NCBI RefSeq assembly: GCF_932294415.1
Contig: NC_065538.1
Coordinates: 9,740,330-9,804,329, forward strand
DNA: 64,000 nt
Source: Quercus robur
Taxonomy: Eukaryota; Streptophyta; Magnoliopsida; Fagales; Fagaceae
Reading direction: 5' to 3'
Positions 1 to 12,700 of the stretch are shown piece after piece. The notes under the pieces are model-generated. The model was given only the letters and a program-made list of their open reading frames with translations, had not been told where the DNA came from and did not search any database. Position 1 is the first letter of the stretch; every line of letters starts with the position of its first letter. The translations under genes and the position numbers were made by a program.

Positions 1-66
1 TAAAAAACTTTACTGTCTAAAATATTACGAATTAAATCACATATTTTCCTTTTTGTTCTCTTGTAG

Positions 67-153
67 CTAAATGCTGGATTTCCTGAATCCAACTCTGACT
101 GTCCTAAAAAGCTTTGGAATGAAACATTGATCCTTCCTCCAGACAGTGGATAG
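67..153 (+). CDS. 3'-terminal exon of an unidentified host gene (partial, gene continues left of window)
   Basis: A pyrimidine-rich tract ending in ttgtag is followed by a 29-codon open frame (starts LNAGFPESNSDC, ends LPPDSG and TAG at 151-153). The same intron end and exon start recur at 43990-44070 (ctcttgcag then LSAGFPETNFDW), so this is a shared exon and not a chance frame. The two copies differ at synonymous and replacement positions. The upstream exons lie outside the window. In the copy near 44 kb the frame implied by the nearest upstream donor would hit a stop at once, so the phase is uncertain and this stretch could be 3' UTR. I do not recognise the family. Confidence 0.4.
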   Translation, partial: LNAGFPESNSDCPKKLWNETLILPPDSG

Positions 154-506
154 AGATGGTCTAGGCCCATCTGCTCTTTGTAGTTCCTTTGTTGTATACT
201 TATGTTTTGTAAAAAAATTAGTTTATTCAGCAACACACAAAAGCATGTGTGAATTTTCTTTATGCATTTTCTGAATGCACTTCCCTTCCATTTTACCAAC
301 CGACAAGTCTCTTTTACACCAATACTTATTAGTGTTCCCTTTAGAAGCATGATTAAATCCTTTGCACATACCCTCAGCTATTACTAGCAACAATTAGATT
401 GCATTTAGTATCGGCTTAAAAAGTCCCCTTTTTATTTTATTTTTTATTTTATAACTATTTAGTTTATTTTATAGTACCCAAATGAGATGCCATGCTATTG
501 AGGATG
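154..506. other. AT-rich intergenic stretch
   Basis: Probably the 3' UTR and downstream flank of the exon ending at 153. No further gene, RNA or repeat is recognisable. Confidence 0.4.
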
Positions 507-996
507 TGAAAATTTTGTTGCCCCTGCAAATGTTGTAAATCATATGATCTTTGTGTGAAGAAGTAATAGTAGAACACAAAATTTTTATGTAGTTAGTGTG
601 ACAAATTATGATTGAAATAAAATTATTTTTATATGGGTAAAATATTGAAATTTGTTTTTTGGAAAACTCAATTGGTGTTGTATTTGATTGAATATAATTC
701 GTTTTCTTTTAATTTGTTTTTGATAATTCGATATTTATGAGTTTTCTAGTGTGTGGTCCACAGAAAATAATTGATTTCTTTCAAAATTTATTTTTTATAT
801 CTTAATTATTTACTTATCATTATAATTAATTATTTGTTACTACTAATAATGATGAAATATAATTTTTCTAAAAAAAAAATTATTTATTTTTTAAATAAAA
901 AATTCAAAATTTGTAAGAAAGAATGAATTTAAGTATTTAATGATCATTATTTTAGAACCGTTATTATAAACTCTTTTACCATCCTTGTAATTGATT

Positions 997-1014
997 CCCC
1001 CCCCCCCCCCCCCC
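997..1014. repeat. C homopolymer run
   Basis: A run of about 18 C followed by an A-rich tract. The homologous position in unit B (near 34153) has an interrupted run, so the tract lengthened, or was interrupted, after the duplication. Confidence 0.8.
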
Positions 1015-1530
1015 AAAAAAAAAGAAAAGAAAAAGAAAAACCACGTTGTACTTTCTATGAACACATTCAAATTCACCACCACCGCCTTCTCCCCCTCTTT
1101 ATTATTATTATTATTATTTTTATATGTGACCGAATTGCCTAGTTCTGCTCTGGTCTTCATGTCTCTGCGCTTTTGTCGGCCCTGTGGCTGTGCTGTGGGC
1201 CCTTAAAGTTTTTCTTCTCCGTTGAAATTTATTGACTATCCCGTTTCATCAAAAAAGAAGATTAAAGAACCAAGAAAAAAAAAAAAAAAACAGCAAAATA
1301 CCATTCTTATCTAGAAAGAAAGATGCATTCTTGTTTCCAAAAGTTTTGAAGAGGATTTTTTGAGAGCCTACTTCTTTATTTCTCTTTTTAAGCAAAATAA
1401 TTTTATTCAGTTGTGTCTAGCAGCAGTGGAATTTGGAGAAAGGGATATCACTTTCAATAAGTCTACCGGTTATAATTATATTCTAGTGAATTGAGAACAG
1501 ACCTTACAACTATTAACTCTAGAGAATAAG

Positions 1531-1533
1531 AAC
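1531..1533. repeat. CACTA target-site duplication, left (AAC)
   Basis: AAC directly precedes CACTACAAAA and recurs at 27957-27959 after TTTTGTAGTG. The unoccupied site in unit B carries it once (34625-34627). A 3-bp duplication is the CACTA norm. Confidence 0.9.
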
Positions 1534-1543
1534 CACTACAAAA
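1534..1543 (+). repeat. CACTA terminal inverted repeat, left
   Basis: CACTACAAAA, exactly mirrored at 27947-27956. Beyond ten bases the two ends diverge: the left continues AAAAGG, the right (read inward) continues CGCGGG. Confidence 0.92.
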
Positions 1544-1555
1544 AAAAGGACCTCT

Positions 1556-2227
1556 GGCCGCGTTTTAAAAACGCGGCTATATGATTAAAAAACGTGGCTA
1601 TATCCTCTGGCCACGTTTTTTTAGGCCGCGGTTCAGAATGTGGCCTAAAACCTGTGACTATAGGACTGATGGTCCTATGGCCGCACTTTTTAAACGCGGC
1701 CCCAGCTCGGGCCCTATAGCCACGTTTAAAACGTGGCCTAAGGGTCCCGTCTTAGGCCGCGTTTTAAACGTGGCCATAGGGTTTCGTCTTGGGCCTCGTT
1801 TTAAACGCAGCCCAAGGTTAGACCTTAGGCCGCGTTTATAACGCGGCCTGAGACTGGACCCTTAGGCCGCGTTTAAGAAGTGTGGCCATACCCTCCATGC
1901 TGAGGGCCTCTACACACCTTTAAGCCGCGTTTTAACCGTGGCCTAAGGTCCAGCCTTGGGCTGCGTTTAAAACGCGGCCCAAGAGTTCACCCTGAGGCCA
2001 CGTTTGAAACACGGCCCAAGAGTTCACCCTGAGGCCACGTTTGAAACGCGGCTCAAGAGGTCACTCTTAGGCCACGTTTTAAACGCGGCCCAAGACTGGA
2101 CTCCTAGGCCGCATTTCAAACGTGGCCTAAGTTCCAGCCTTGGGCCGCGTTTTAAATGCGGCCTAAGACCCCCCGAATTCCTATTCAGAATTTGTCTATA
2201 GCCGCGTTTTTAAAACGTGGCTATAGT
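1556..2227. repeat. Left subterminal array of CG-rich palindromes
   Basis: About sixteen imperfect palindromes of the form taggccgcgttt / aaacgcggccta occur every 33-40 bp, separated by short unique spacers such as agactggacc. They start about 20 bp inside the terminus. Variants swap gccgcg for gccacg, consistent with CpG decay. In En/Spm-type elements such subterminal repeats are binding sites for the tnpA protein; that role here is inferred. Short open frames across this array are by-products of the repeat. Confidence 0.85.
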
Positions 2228-2661
2228 TTTTTTTTTTTTTTTTTTTCTCCTTTTTCTGGGCAGATGAGTTTTCCTGTATTACAATTTTGTAAAGCAACAT
2301 AAATTTTCTAAAGCACAAATTTTCTCAAACCTGTCAACAAATTGATCAATCTTTATGGAATATGTCGTTCAATACAACAACTAAATGGAGGGAAAAAGTG
2401 TAAAATCCATTGGAGACAATATAATATTACAATCATGTTTACAATATTTTACAATCATGTTTACAATATTTTGAATATCCACGAAGTTACAATATTTTGA
2501 ATATCTACGAATTTACAATATTACAGTATTCCGAATGTCCACGAAGAGTCCTCCCTGTGATGTAGCGCTATCCTGAATATATTATATACATTCTATTAGC
2601 AGCACATAAACACACAAGTTTCATTAAATTAAAGGCAAAGTTTGTATTACCTGACAAAATG

Positions 2662-5333
2662 CTAAAACCTAAACTGCTTGGCGTCTTTTGTAAGAAGGCT
2701 AGTATTTCATCCATTTTCCTCTTTGTTTCAGCCATTTCTTGCTTTGTTTCGGCCAACTGCTGCTTTGTTTCGGCCAGCTGCTGCTCATGCCGTGCATCTG
2801 ACTCCCGCTTTGCTTCGGCCAATGCTTCGGCAATTTCCTCCTTGTGTTGTGCATGCAATGACGCCATCTGGTCTTGATGCCTCTGCTCTGCGTAAGCAAG
2901 TTGGTCCCTCATCGAATTTTCCAATGCAGTCATCCGTTGGGCCGTTTCAGGGGACGACGGCCCAGGCAAACATGGCAGGTTGGACCCACTTCTTCCTGTT
3001 GGGGTTGGTCCAAAACCGACCCCACGAACACGTCCAGAACTTTCTTTGCCCATCACTTGAGCGAACGCATCATCATGTGCCCAAAGAATTCCATCGCGAC
3101 GGTCTCCTTTTAGTTTGCCCCCGTTGTCTAAAATTTCTTTCATTTTTGACTGTTTTCATACATAAACCAAATAACATATTATTTGCTATAAACATTTCAC
3201 GCACAAAATAGAAAATAAATAGGTTATGATATAGGGCTTACAATCTTATGTAGCACTACATCACTAATAGGAGTCCCATCTTTCTTGCAGTATGCTTTTA
3301 TGAAAACATCTGCACGCTCCACTGCTTCGCCGCTTTCTTTTGCCTACATCATATTCATCAGTCTCATTACAATAGTGACAATTTATGTTGGTGATATGAA
3401 GCGACAATCGACAACCAAACATAGCAAATGAAAGCTGGAACATAACATGCAATATAACTGTAAACAAATTCCGTAAACATGTAGTTTATTACGTTCAAAA
3501 AGACGAGTTGCACTCTTCATGTGAATGCTTTGTATCAAGCAATTTTTGGTACCAACACTCTTGCCGTTTGAAAAAGTGCGGCCATAGCACCCTTGTTGAC
3601 AGCTTTGAAGACATTTTCGCCGCATTTAAAACGCGGCTATAGGCCACAACTATAGCCACGTTTCTTAAATGTGGTTATATCTGTTACCTATAGCCACGTT
3701 TAAAACGCAGCTATAACCCCCTAAGTATTTTTAGAATTTGTCTATAGCCACGTTTAAAACGCGGCTATAACCCCCTAACTATTTTTAGAATTTGTCTATA
3801 GCCACGTTTCAAACGCGGCTATAACCCCCTAACTATTTTTAGAATTTGTCTATAGCCACGTTTCAAACGCGGCTACAACCCCCTGCATATATGCATCCCA
3901 ATTGTATTGGAGATGTCCACTTTCAACCTATTTAGTTTTCCTATTGAAGGTCACAAAGGAAAACAAATTTCAAAAAGAACGAATTGCTATATACCAAACC
4001 AAGCTCTTGCTAACAATGTGGCAAACATAAATATTAATGAAATCGCTAATCAAAAACAGGAAACATCACCCCAACACTATGCTCTACATCAATAAACTAG
4101 TTTCTTCCTTACCCCGACACATAATAATTTCAATTTAACCAAACAATATGTACAGAAATTTTGTTGTGAATTTTCCATATTGATTATTTCTAAACCAAGA
4201 AGTTGTGGATTGCTTAGTTTGGACCCTACGACAACATTGGGCATTGCCACCATTACTGTCATCTCCATGCAAGCCCTTCCTCAATGCTAAACTCACGCCG
4301 ACAAAATCTATTTTAATTTCCATGAATTTGAATCAACCATGTTCTTTCAACAACAAAATAAATAAATAGTAGAGCATTATGTCAGACGTTCAATTAAAAT
4401 ATGTCAGAAGTTCAATTAAAATAGTAGAGCATTAAAACTTGGCTAGTTGTTGTATAATGCATTTCTTACCATTTTGTCCGCAGTTTGGGCAAAACTTATA
4501 GGCCCTGTCCTCGCTATATCCTTCTGAAACGAACGACTTCTCTTGTTCGTATCACATAATGTCTACAAACACATTCCCGCCAACAATTTAAAACAAAGAA
4601 ATCAATTAAAACACTGTACTCAGTATATCCAAATACCCCATCACATATATTATCACTAAAAAATAATAGAGCAAGAAAATAGTGCAACCTTCGTTTTCGG
4701 ATCAAACCAATAGTCAACTAGTGCGCGGTAGTCCTGCTCCTCAGCCCAAGATGGTTTATTTTTATAGACATCATCTTTCAACGCATCTTTTGGGTAGCAT
4801 TTCTTTTTCAACTTACTCCTTCGATTTCTTCTCAACTCCCCTAGCAAGTGCATTGCCCAGTTCATTTGATTAGCTGGTCTGATAATCTCTGGGTCAATGA
4901 TCCACTTTTTCTGAAATGCAAAAATTGAGTTAGCATAGTGCAATAATTCACCCTACTAAAAATGCCATTTAGCACATACACGGCTATAAACAAGAATTAA
5001 AAGTATCCCTATTTGATACAACCTCTATCGCTATCCAAGCTTCTTCTTTGTATTTACGGTCGACATGCGTCCAAGTTCTTGGCATAAGTGGGCAATAGTT
5101 GTGGCAGATGCATAAGGTGCCCAACCACCTTTTGAATGTTTGCCCGCTTTCTCCAACCGGCTGCTGGCTCCCATTTAACCCACATACAAGTTTCTTGTTC
5201 GCCGGAAGAGCCCATATCCGCTGCATTAGCGTTATTCCACGTTTTTTATTTAAATTATTGGATATTGGGGTTTCTGGAACTGAATCTTCTGCACACCCAT
5301 CAGTGGATGGTGCGGTTTGTTGGACCAAATCTT
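2662..5333 (-). CDS. tnpA-like protein of the CACTA element (Transposase_24 / Ptta-En-Spm family), 5' exon not found
   Basis: Five minus-strand exons join in frame through canonical GT/AG sites: 5333-5023, 4910-4689, 4562-4470, 3343-3242 and about 3149-2662. The product carries the plant En/Spm accessory-transposase features: a conserved first part with KKRGITLMQRIWALP, a basic block (LRRNRRSKLKKKCYPKD), then FAQVMGKESSGRVRGVGFGP, the family signature near the C-terminus. It ends in a coiled coil of AETKQ repeats. The 5333 boundary is an acceptor (tgcag), so the start codon lies on an upstream exon I cannot identify. No internal stop is seen. By family analogy the product binds the subterminal repeats and assists the tnpD transposase. 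The 3' end is uncertain: the frame stays open to 2568, or a donor near 2661 splices to an exon at about 2571. Confidence 0.75.
3618..3890. repeat. Internal palindrome array inside a tnpA intron, with a 54-bp tandem repeat
   Basis: The array lies within the intron between tnpA exons 4562-4470 and 3343-3242. Palindromes of the subterminal type (tagccacgttt / aaacgcggcta) recur. From 3711 a 54-bp unit repeats about three and a third times (3711-3764, 3765-3818, 3819-3872, then a partial copy). Each unit has the linker ccccctaact followed by atttttagaatttgtctat and one palindrome. The same linker is in the left subterminal array near 2190, so the intron array was probably copied from there. Confidence 0.85.
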
Positions 5334-5832
5334 CTGCATATAGTAAACCATTATTAGGAATGAAATTTCAAAGTTCACAATTAGAGAGATATATGTGATC
5401 TTTGTAAATGTGGACATTTTGATACTTAAAGAAACTGATAATAACAAATAAGTCGATGTCTCTATCTAAAAGCTGTTTTTATCCCTTACAAAAATAAAAA
5501 ACTGTTTTCATCCAAGGCAGAAAAGTTGCATGTATTTATCAATCATACAAAAAAATTCAAACACAGAGATGGAGGATTATGTCCTGGGTTTGAACTTATT
5601 AGCTGCTTGTGTTACTTATCGATAATAAGTAAAAAAAAAGCGATAAATATCTGTTGGTGTAAAAAAAAAAAAAAAAGGCATAATGTTTGAGCGTGTCTTA
5701 ATATTTTAATATTATTCTGTAAAGAAACTCTTGTAATAATAATAATTTTGTATTAGTTTCACCACATAATACACCTCATCCCCCCCCCCCCCCCTAACAC
5801 ACACAGGCATAAACATTGACTTGGACCATAGT
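5334..5832. other. Upstream intron/spacer of tnpA with homopolymers
   Basis: AT-rich DNA with an A-run near 5660 and a C-run at 5780-5794. The missing tnpA 5' exon may lie here or further right. No coding segment stands out. Confidence 0.4.
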
Positions 5833-5967
5833 GAATTCGCTAGGTTGGACCTCCAGGGAGACATATTCTCTTCACCTGTAATGATAGGTGGCAGAATATT
5901 TGTTGGTTGCAGGGATGATTATGTGCACTGCATTGTTGTTGAAATTCAAAGTCTATTGCAATCATAG
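5833..5967 (+). pseudogene. Captured gene fragment: PQQ-type beta-propeller segment of an acyl-activating-enzyme-like protein
   Basis: An open frame reads [19 protein letters not shown] followed by [10 protein letters not shown], then a stop at 5965-5967. The GDIFSSPV and [11 protein letters not shown] pattern is typical of a PQQ-like propeller blade. It resembles what I recall of the C-terminal part of plant acyl-activating enzyme 19 (AASDH-like). Only about 44 codons remain and they are on the plus strand, opposite to the transposase genes. The fragment is well inside the CACTA, so it is most likely host coding DNA captured by the element. The fold type is fairly clear; the exact parent gene is less so. 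Confidence 0.5.
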
Positions 5968-8010
5968 AGCTTATTTGTGTGGCTTTCACTATCCAAACCA
6001 TCGTCATATTCATTTTTAAGCCATAAGAATCTAGCTTGACCCATGCCATGAAATGTAATGAATGGTTAACTTAATTCAGGTTTTAGCTTTGCAAGGTCTC
6101 TAAGGGGACGTAACGTAAAGAATCTAGGTTGACCCCCCACTTGGGTGTTTTTTTTTTTTTTAATTAATTTGTTTTAGAAACGAATTATATACTAGAGAAG
6201 GGAGGCAAAATCGAGTGGAACTATCCCATCCGTTTCTTTTTAACCCAAAACAGTGGGAAATAGAAGAGATGAGTATGGTTCCATGAGGAGACCCAACCAT
6301 TGAGCAAGTGTGCTGCAGAGTTGGGTTTGATAGGACTATATATAGCTGTATATATGTGTGTGTGTGTGTGTGTGCTGATTACTGCATCCCTCCCTTAAAA
6401 CCCGTAGTCAGTCCAAATCAAATGATAGAGTGACACAATTAGGTATTCTCGTCAACAACATTTCAATTCTAGATTAGGCTTATGGTAGTTGAAACTTACA
6501 AAGTTAGTTTCCTAGATAAACTGTAACAGCAGACCAGCCCAAAGATGGCATGCAAAATTAACTCCAAAATCAATTTTGCAAATTTTTTTGCTTTGGGAAA
6601 CTGTACACCAAAGGAGAAAATGATAATAAAATTTACAAAATAGGGTCACCTAGCTTAGTGCTAACATTACATACATCAAACACTGACATGAAACTATGGG
6701 TTCAGGTCCTAACTGCCCCTAAGACTCTAGCCAAATTTATAACCAAACTTTATTAGATTTAAATTTTAACAAATCTAATTGAGGTTGGCCTAAGCCAGAC
6801 CCAACAGATGTGCCCTTTTGGTGATGTAATGTGCGGCAAAAAATAACGATTACGTACAACTGTACAAGCAAGAAAAAGTTATAGTGACGTGTATATTGCG
6901 TGTAGGTTGTATTTGAGAAAACCAAGGCTGGAAATCAGATTACTTTGAAGATGACAGCAGTCACAGCAGCTATGAATTTTTTATTTTTTATTTTTTTTTG
7001 GGAGGATAGTTGTCCTTTTCATTGGCTTAGGTAGTTTCATTTAATAATATTAAAAGTTTTGTAACTCAATAAAATTATCTAATTCTACTACAAAAAATTT
7101 GAGTTCAAATCTCACATTCGGTACTTTGATGTAAACAAAAAATAAAAAATAAAAAAATAAATAATGTCATTAACACATTGAGATTACAATCCAATTGGCA
7201 CCTTTCTATGTCTCCAGTACTCATACCACGGGCTCTTTTCTCTCCCCTTCTCGTCCCTTAAATAAAAAATAATAATAATAAATAGAGGCCCTTGACTTGT
7301 CCACAATTATATACTTGAATTATAAATGCTTTAATCAAGGAGTATTTGGGTCAAAGGTAATTCCATACTCTCTTATTTGGGAGGGCATATGTTCAATCCA
7401 TGAAGACTTAGTACTATTTTACTCCCAAGGAGTTGTGTATCTTTGATACAATACAATTACTACATTTATTATTCACATTAAAAAAATTACTAAATTTATT
7501 TATTTTAAATTTCTTTCTTTTCTAATTTGTAAATGGAAGATGCTTCTAAAACATCCAAATACCCACAATAGCCCAATTCAAGAATAACATGAGATTAGAT
7601 TCGTATCCCTATATCTTTATTAACAAACAAAAGGAATTCAAGGATAGTAACAAAATTACGATAAGTTTAGGGCCATTATTATATTTATCCCCATAGAATA
7701 AACTCTCTCAACACACAACAATGAAAAGTTTGTCTTCTACCTCCATATATTAAAAAAATACAAATAAAAAAATACTTTATCCTACACACATCCTCTTCAT
7801 CATTCACCACCTTTATAGACAACCATCATCCAAAAAACTATAATAAAGTTTCAGAAACAGATATCTAAAAGAGAGAGAAAAATAAAAATTCTGTGACATC
7901 TTGTTAATAAATAAAAAAATATTAAAAAAATTTGCGTGACACTGCAATGTTGATAACATAAAAAACAAGCAACTGATGTCTAGCTGTGCATATGTAGTCA
8001 ATTATGTGAT
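5968..8010. other. CACTA internal DNA without recognisable genes
   Basis: AT-rich, with a (TG)n microsatellite at about 6355-6373, T-runs at about 6150 and 6990, and A/T-rich simple sequence at 7130-7160. No coding or RNA gene seen. Confidence 0.5.
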
Positions 8011-8211
8011 GTGAACATATATTTTGCAAGAAATAAAGACATTGATGCTGGTGATAGCTTTTTATCATGTGTCAATCGATCTGGTAATTCAATAGCGCAC
8101 TTTTTTATTAAGTTTGTTAAATATATCTTTAATGATGTAACTTGGATGGAAAATCTTTCTCCTCCTGTCTTAGAAGTTTTGTTCTTTGACGTAAATGTTT
8201 CTCGGACGTAA
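8011..8211 (+). pseudogene. RNase H-like fragment from a non-LTR retroelement or RNase H-domain gene
   Basis: The frame contains CVNRSGNSIAHFFIKF and VTWMENLSPPVLEVLFFD. This matches the C-terminal end of the plant RVT_3/RNase H-like domain, whose usual form is (V)NR..N..AH.LA+.A followed by W.E..P..+......D. The catalytic N-terminal part of the domain is absent. A long T-run follows at about 8230. It is a short relic inside the CACTA. Confidence 0.55.
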
Positions 8212-8928
8212 ATGTTTCACTTACGTGAATGATAGTTTTTTTTTTTTTTTTTCCTAAAAAAGCAAGATAAAAGGAAAAAAAGAATAGAAAAAAGAGGATG
8301 AAACATTTAATTTTAAAAGTTTGTAGTCATAGTACATCTCGATTAGAATCCTCCTTCTCTCTAACAAAGAAAAAAGAAGATTAGAATCCTCTAGCCACTT
8401 TAATGTCGGCCATTTTCCATAGCTGACACACAAAATATTCTCAAAATCCTGGTTACAGGATGGACCCCAAAAAAGAAAGAGACTATGAACAGGGAAGTCA
8501 AGTCTACCCATCAAAACTCACTACTCTGTTGAACTATGACCCGTCTAGAAGTCTTTTTTTTTTTTTTTTTTCACAGTATTTCCTCCAAGCAGCCAATAAG
8601 GTAATGCAATTGTCTTAGTCTAATTTTGTTTAGGAGGGAAATGAGGCTGAAAGGTATAAAAAGCTTTTAATGCAGTTATCTTAGTCACATGCATTTCTCT
8701 TTGTAGTATTCATGGCAGCTATGATGCAACTTCATTGAGGTAGTCCTAGGCTGTAATTGTACCTTAAGCACAATACTATACTAGCAAATATACCAAGAAA
8801 AAAATGGAGAGTGAGTGAGGAAAGGCTGGAGGTGGGTGGTCGTCATCTTTGTCAACTAGCTAGCTTCAAAGGGAAAATATAAAAGTGTTTGCTGTTTAGT
8901 CATTACTAGTAAACATAAAAGTGTTACC
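8212..8928. other. CACTA spacer, no gene seen
   Basis: Contains T-runs near 8230 and 8555 and otherwise unremarkable AT-rich DNA. Confidence 0.4.
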
Positions 8929-9316
8929 CTAAGAATAATCTACATTGTACGAATAACTACCTCCAGAAGGCGCCTGTGTCTCATCATCATCAATATCTCC
9001 TTCCTCCCATCTTGCGTGCTCAGCATCATAGGCAGCCCTTAACTCCTCCTCCATGATGTCTCGTGTGCGTGATGAACCTTGGCCAACTTCCACAACTGTC
9101 AATGGATGGTCCCTTTCCATTCCTGTAGCAAACATTCGAAAAATTAGTTACAACAGTAATAAATATCAAACGTTACATTTTAAGATATGTAAACTACCTG
9201 AGGGCTGTGACCTAGCATCACTAGTATGGGCGGCTTGCAGCTCCTCCACTCTCTGTCGTGAACTCGAGGGTCCTTCGCCGACGTCTACAACTGGCAATCG
9301 GCGTTTCTTACCCATT
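8929..9316 (-). CDS. Small acidic two-exon gene downstream of tnpD (unknown function)
   Basis: Exon 1 (9316-about 9198) starts MGKKRRLPVVDVGEGPSSSR. It splices (donor CAG|GTAG, acceptor ctacag) in frame to exon 2 (about 9126-8929), which starts GMERDHPLTVVEVGQGSSRT and ends with YSYNVDYS and a stop. The product is about 103 residues, acidic toward the C-terminus (EEGDIDDDE). The two exons are related: RRLPVVDVGEGPSSSRQR.VEEL against HPLTVVEVGQGSSRTRD..EEEL, which suggests an exon duplication. It lies on the same strand as tnpD and tnpA and between them, so it may be a third element-encoded product or alternative 3' exons of the tnpD transcript. No known domain recognised. Confidence 0.45.
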
Positions 9317-9736
9317 TCTGCGTCCAACAACTTCACAAAACAAAAAAACTGTTAATTATAGACAACAATCAATTGCATAAAATGTAAATGAAACAAACTG
9401 GGTAAAATAACTTATTTTAATATCTAACAATATATACAAACATATATCCAAGTTTAAAAGCTTCTCTTTGCCAAACACTACAACCACAACGAAATGAAAC
9501 CCTAACACCAGACGATCATATATCCAAGTTCATAAGAAATGAATTTCAAATCCAATAGCTACAAGGGAAAGGAATTGAATACATAATAAGTAAAAATTAA
9601 AGGAATTAACAATAATAAGAGGAATTAACAAATTCAACAAATACTACACAGAGGCATTCCAACTAATTAATGAATGAATACGTTTTCATTAACAACTGTA
9701 ACATCCAAATACATAATACACCACTAAACTATTACA

Positions 9737-12700
9737 CTACTCATCATCGGTATACTCATCGTTGTTCTCATCTTCATTGTCAGACTCATCGTCAATAAAC
9801 TCATCTTCATTGTTTACTCCATGAAGATCTCTTTCAGCAATGATGGAGGCATCAACTGTCATTCCCTCTACATCATCCCGAGCCCAACGAAGGTTGTCAC
9901 TCACAACCTCATTAGTACTTATATTGTAGGGAACATTTTCAGAAAAACTATATGTATCATCCTCCTCACGTTGGGGACCAACACCAGCATCAAACACGTC
10001 CCTAGCTTTAGTTTTGACAACAGCATACCAATCCTTGTGCCTTTTATCTTCCACATAAAAAACTTGCGTAGCTTGCGATGCCAAGACATATGGTTCATCC
10101 GTCATTTTATCCCCACCATGTATGAAGTGTGTAAAGTTTACCATAGGAAACCCAAATTCATCAGTCTTATATCCTCTCCTATGTTGGTCATGAACCCATT
10201 TACACTTGAATAACACATATTTCATATTGTCAGAATAATTCAACTCGATTATATCACTTAAAATACCATAGTAAGTATTGCCCCCATCAGTAGCGACACT
10301 AACTCCACTATTCTGCGTTTTCCTGTTTCCCTCATCATTTACACTCCTAAATTTTAAGCCATTTATTACATAATGCTTGAACCGCTTTACATAAATATAC
10401 GGCCATTTGGACAATGCAACAAGGGTATCACTAACTTCCTCTCTTTCCTTATCAGCACCAGTGAGGGACATCACCTAACATCAGTTGGCCAAAATAAAAT
10501 AATTCATATCAGTACAATTAATCATAGTTGAGACAGTGTTACAAGTTTAATAAGTTGAAAATGTCATACGTACGTGACCCCTAAACCAAGTACAAAACTT
10601 CTCCATGTGGTGCTTATATATAATGGCATCAGAAACGTTACGATTGTGGCCTTTTCGAAGTTCATCCTCTATCAAGCTTTTGTGCATCCTGTGCAGGCAA
10701 TTGTATTAGGGTTAATAGACCTTACGTACATTCGATTGACGTCCAATTATATTTGTATATGTAATACTTACTCACGAAAGCGGTTGATGTTTTCGGAATT
10801 GAATAGAACGTAGCGATGGGCTTGGGTCCACTCTTTATTGTTTAGTGTCATGATCGAAACCACCCCCGTTGACTCCTCAATCATCCGGGTGGGTCGATTG
10901 AATATAGTTTCCACTCCTTCCATATACCGTGAACAAAATGTTAAGCACTCCTCTACTATGTATCCTTCAGCAATAGACCCTTCCGGAGCAGCTCTATTTC
11001 GTACGTAAGACTTAAGACGTGAGAGGTACCTATAAAGGAATGATAAGATTAATGACTGGCAATGGTAATTCGAACACGCACATGAAACTATAAGTTGATC
11101 AATAGTATTACCCACATCTTACCTCTCAATGGGATACATCCAACGGTAGTGCACTGGACCACCAATCTTAGCTTCAGCAGCTAAGTGCATGACCAAATGT
11201 ACCATCACTGTAAAGAATGATGGAGGAAATATTTTTTCCAATTCACACAATGTCACTGCAATCTCTGCCTCACTAGTCACAATATCTGAAACCGTAAGGG
11301 TTTTGGAACAAATTTGTCTAAAGAAGCAAGCTAACTTTATCAACGGCCTAGTAACATGAGATGGCAAAGAACCACGTAATGCTATGGGAAAAAGTTGCTG
11401 CATCAATATGTGATTATCATGACTCTTCAAACCAGAAATCTTGCGTTCTTTCATATTCACACGGCGTGAGATATTCGAAGCGTACCCATCGGGCACTGTT
11501 ACGTCCTTCAAAACTTGCAAGAAACCATCTATCTCCAATGAAGTCATATGAAAACATGCGGCCGGTATGGTATACTGATCATCACTTTTTCGTTGTAGGT
11601 GGAGTTCACTTCTTATCCCCATGTCCGCTAAGTCAAGGCGTGCCTTGTAATTATCCTTCGTTTTATCCTTCAAGTTCAACAGTGTGCTTAGTATATTGTC
11701 CATCACATTCTTCTCTATATGCATCACATCAAGATTGTGTCGCAACTTGTGATCCTTCCAATAAGGCAAGGTAAAAAATATACTCCTTTTCTTCCAACCA
11801 CTCTGGTCTGCCTCCCTTCTCTTCCTTTTTTTGTAAGCAAGTTGACATTTCCTACCCAGACAACGTCCAAGTAAATGTTCAGTTTCCACAATAATGTCAG
11901 ATGTGATTGGTGGTTCAGGAGCCAATCGAGCATCATTAGATCCATCAAATGACATACCATCTTTGCGGAAATCGTGGTCAACATCCAACCATCGCCGATG
12001 TCCCATGTAACAAAATTTGTGACCATTTCTCAAATATCGAGACTCGGTCTGCACGGCACAAGAAGGACACGCCAACTCACCTTTGGTACTCCAACCCGAC
12101 AAATCTGCGTATGCAGGAAAATCATTTATGGTCCACATCAATGCTGCATGCAATTGGAATACTTCTTTTGAAGATGCATCGTATGCTTGTACTCCAACAT
12201 CCCACAACTCCCTTAGTTCTTCTACTAACGGTTCCAAGTACACATCTATAGCAATCCCTGGCGAGGTAGGACCAGGAATAACTAATGATAGAATCAAAGA
12301 TGACCGTTTCATGCACAGCCAAGGTGGGAGATTGTACGGGACCAACATGACAGGCCACGTACTGTGACTAGTACTCATAATTCCGAAAGGGTTGAACCCA
12401 TCTGCAGCTAATCCAAGTCTGACATTACGAGGGTCAGATGAGAAGGGTAAATGCTTACTGTCAAACATTTTCCATGCATCTGAGTCAGCAGGATGCCGCA
12501 TTAGCCCATCATCAGTACGACCATTAACATGCCATTTCATAGAACTAGCCAGATCGGGTGAAAGAAATAGTCGCTGCAATCTTGGCTTTAAGGGGAACCA
12601 CCGTAGGATCTTCGCAGCTTTCTTCTTCCCCTTAGTGGATGAAGCATGCTTACTAGCAACAGATGCCTCATTTGTTTTCCACCTTGAAGCTTTACAACAA

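Noticed and set aside
1581..2201. Open frames (86 and 65 codons) rich in RPRF/GPRFK in the left array
   Set aside because: They simply translate the palindromic repeat units and appear in several frames.
2659..3211. Plus-strand frames of 72-177 codons opposite the tnpA last exon
   Set aside because: Shadows of the minus-strand tnpA exon, which has the family signature and splice sites.
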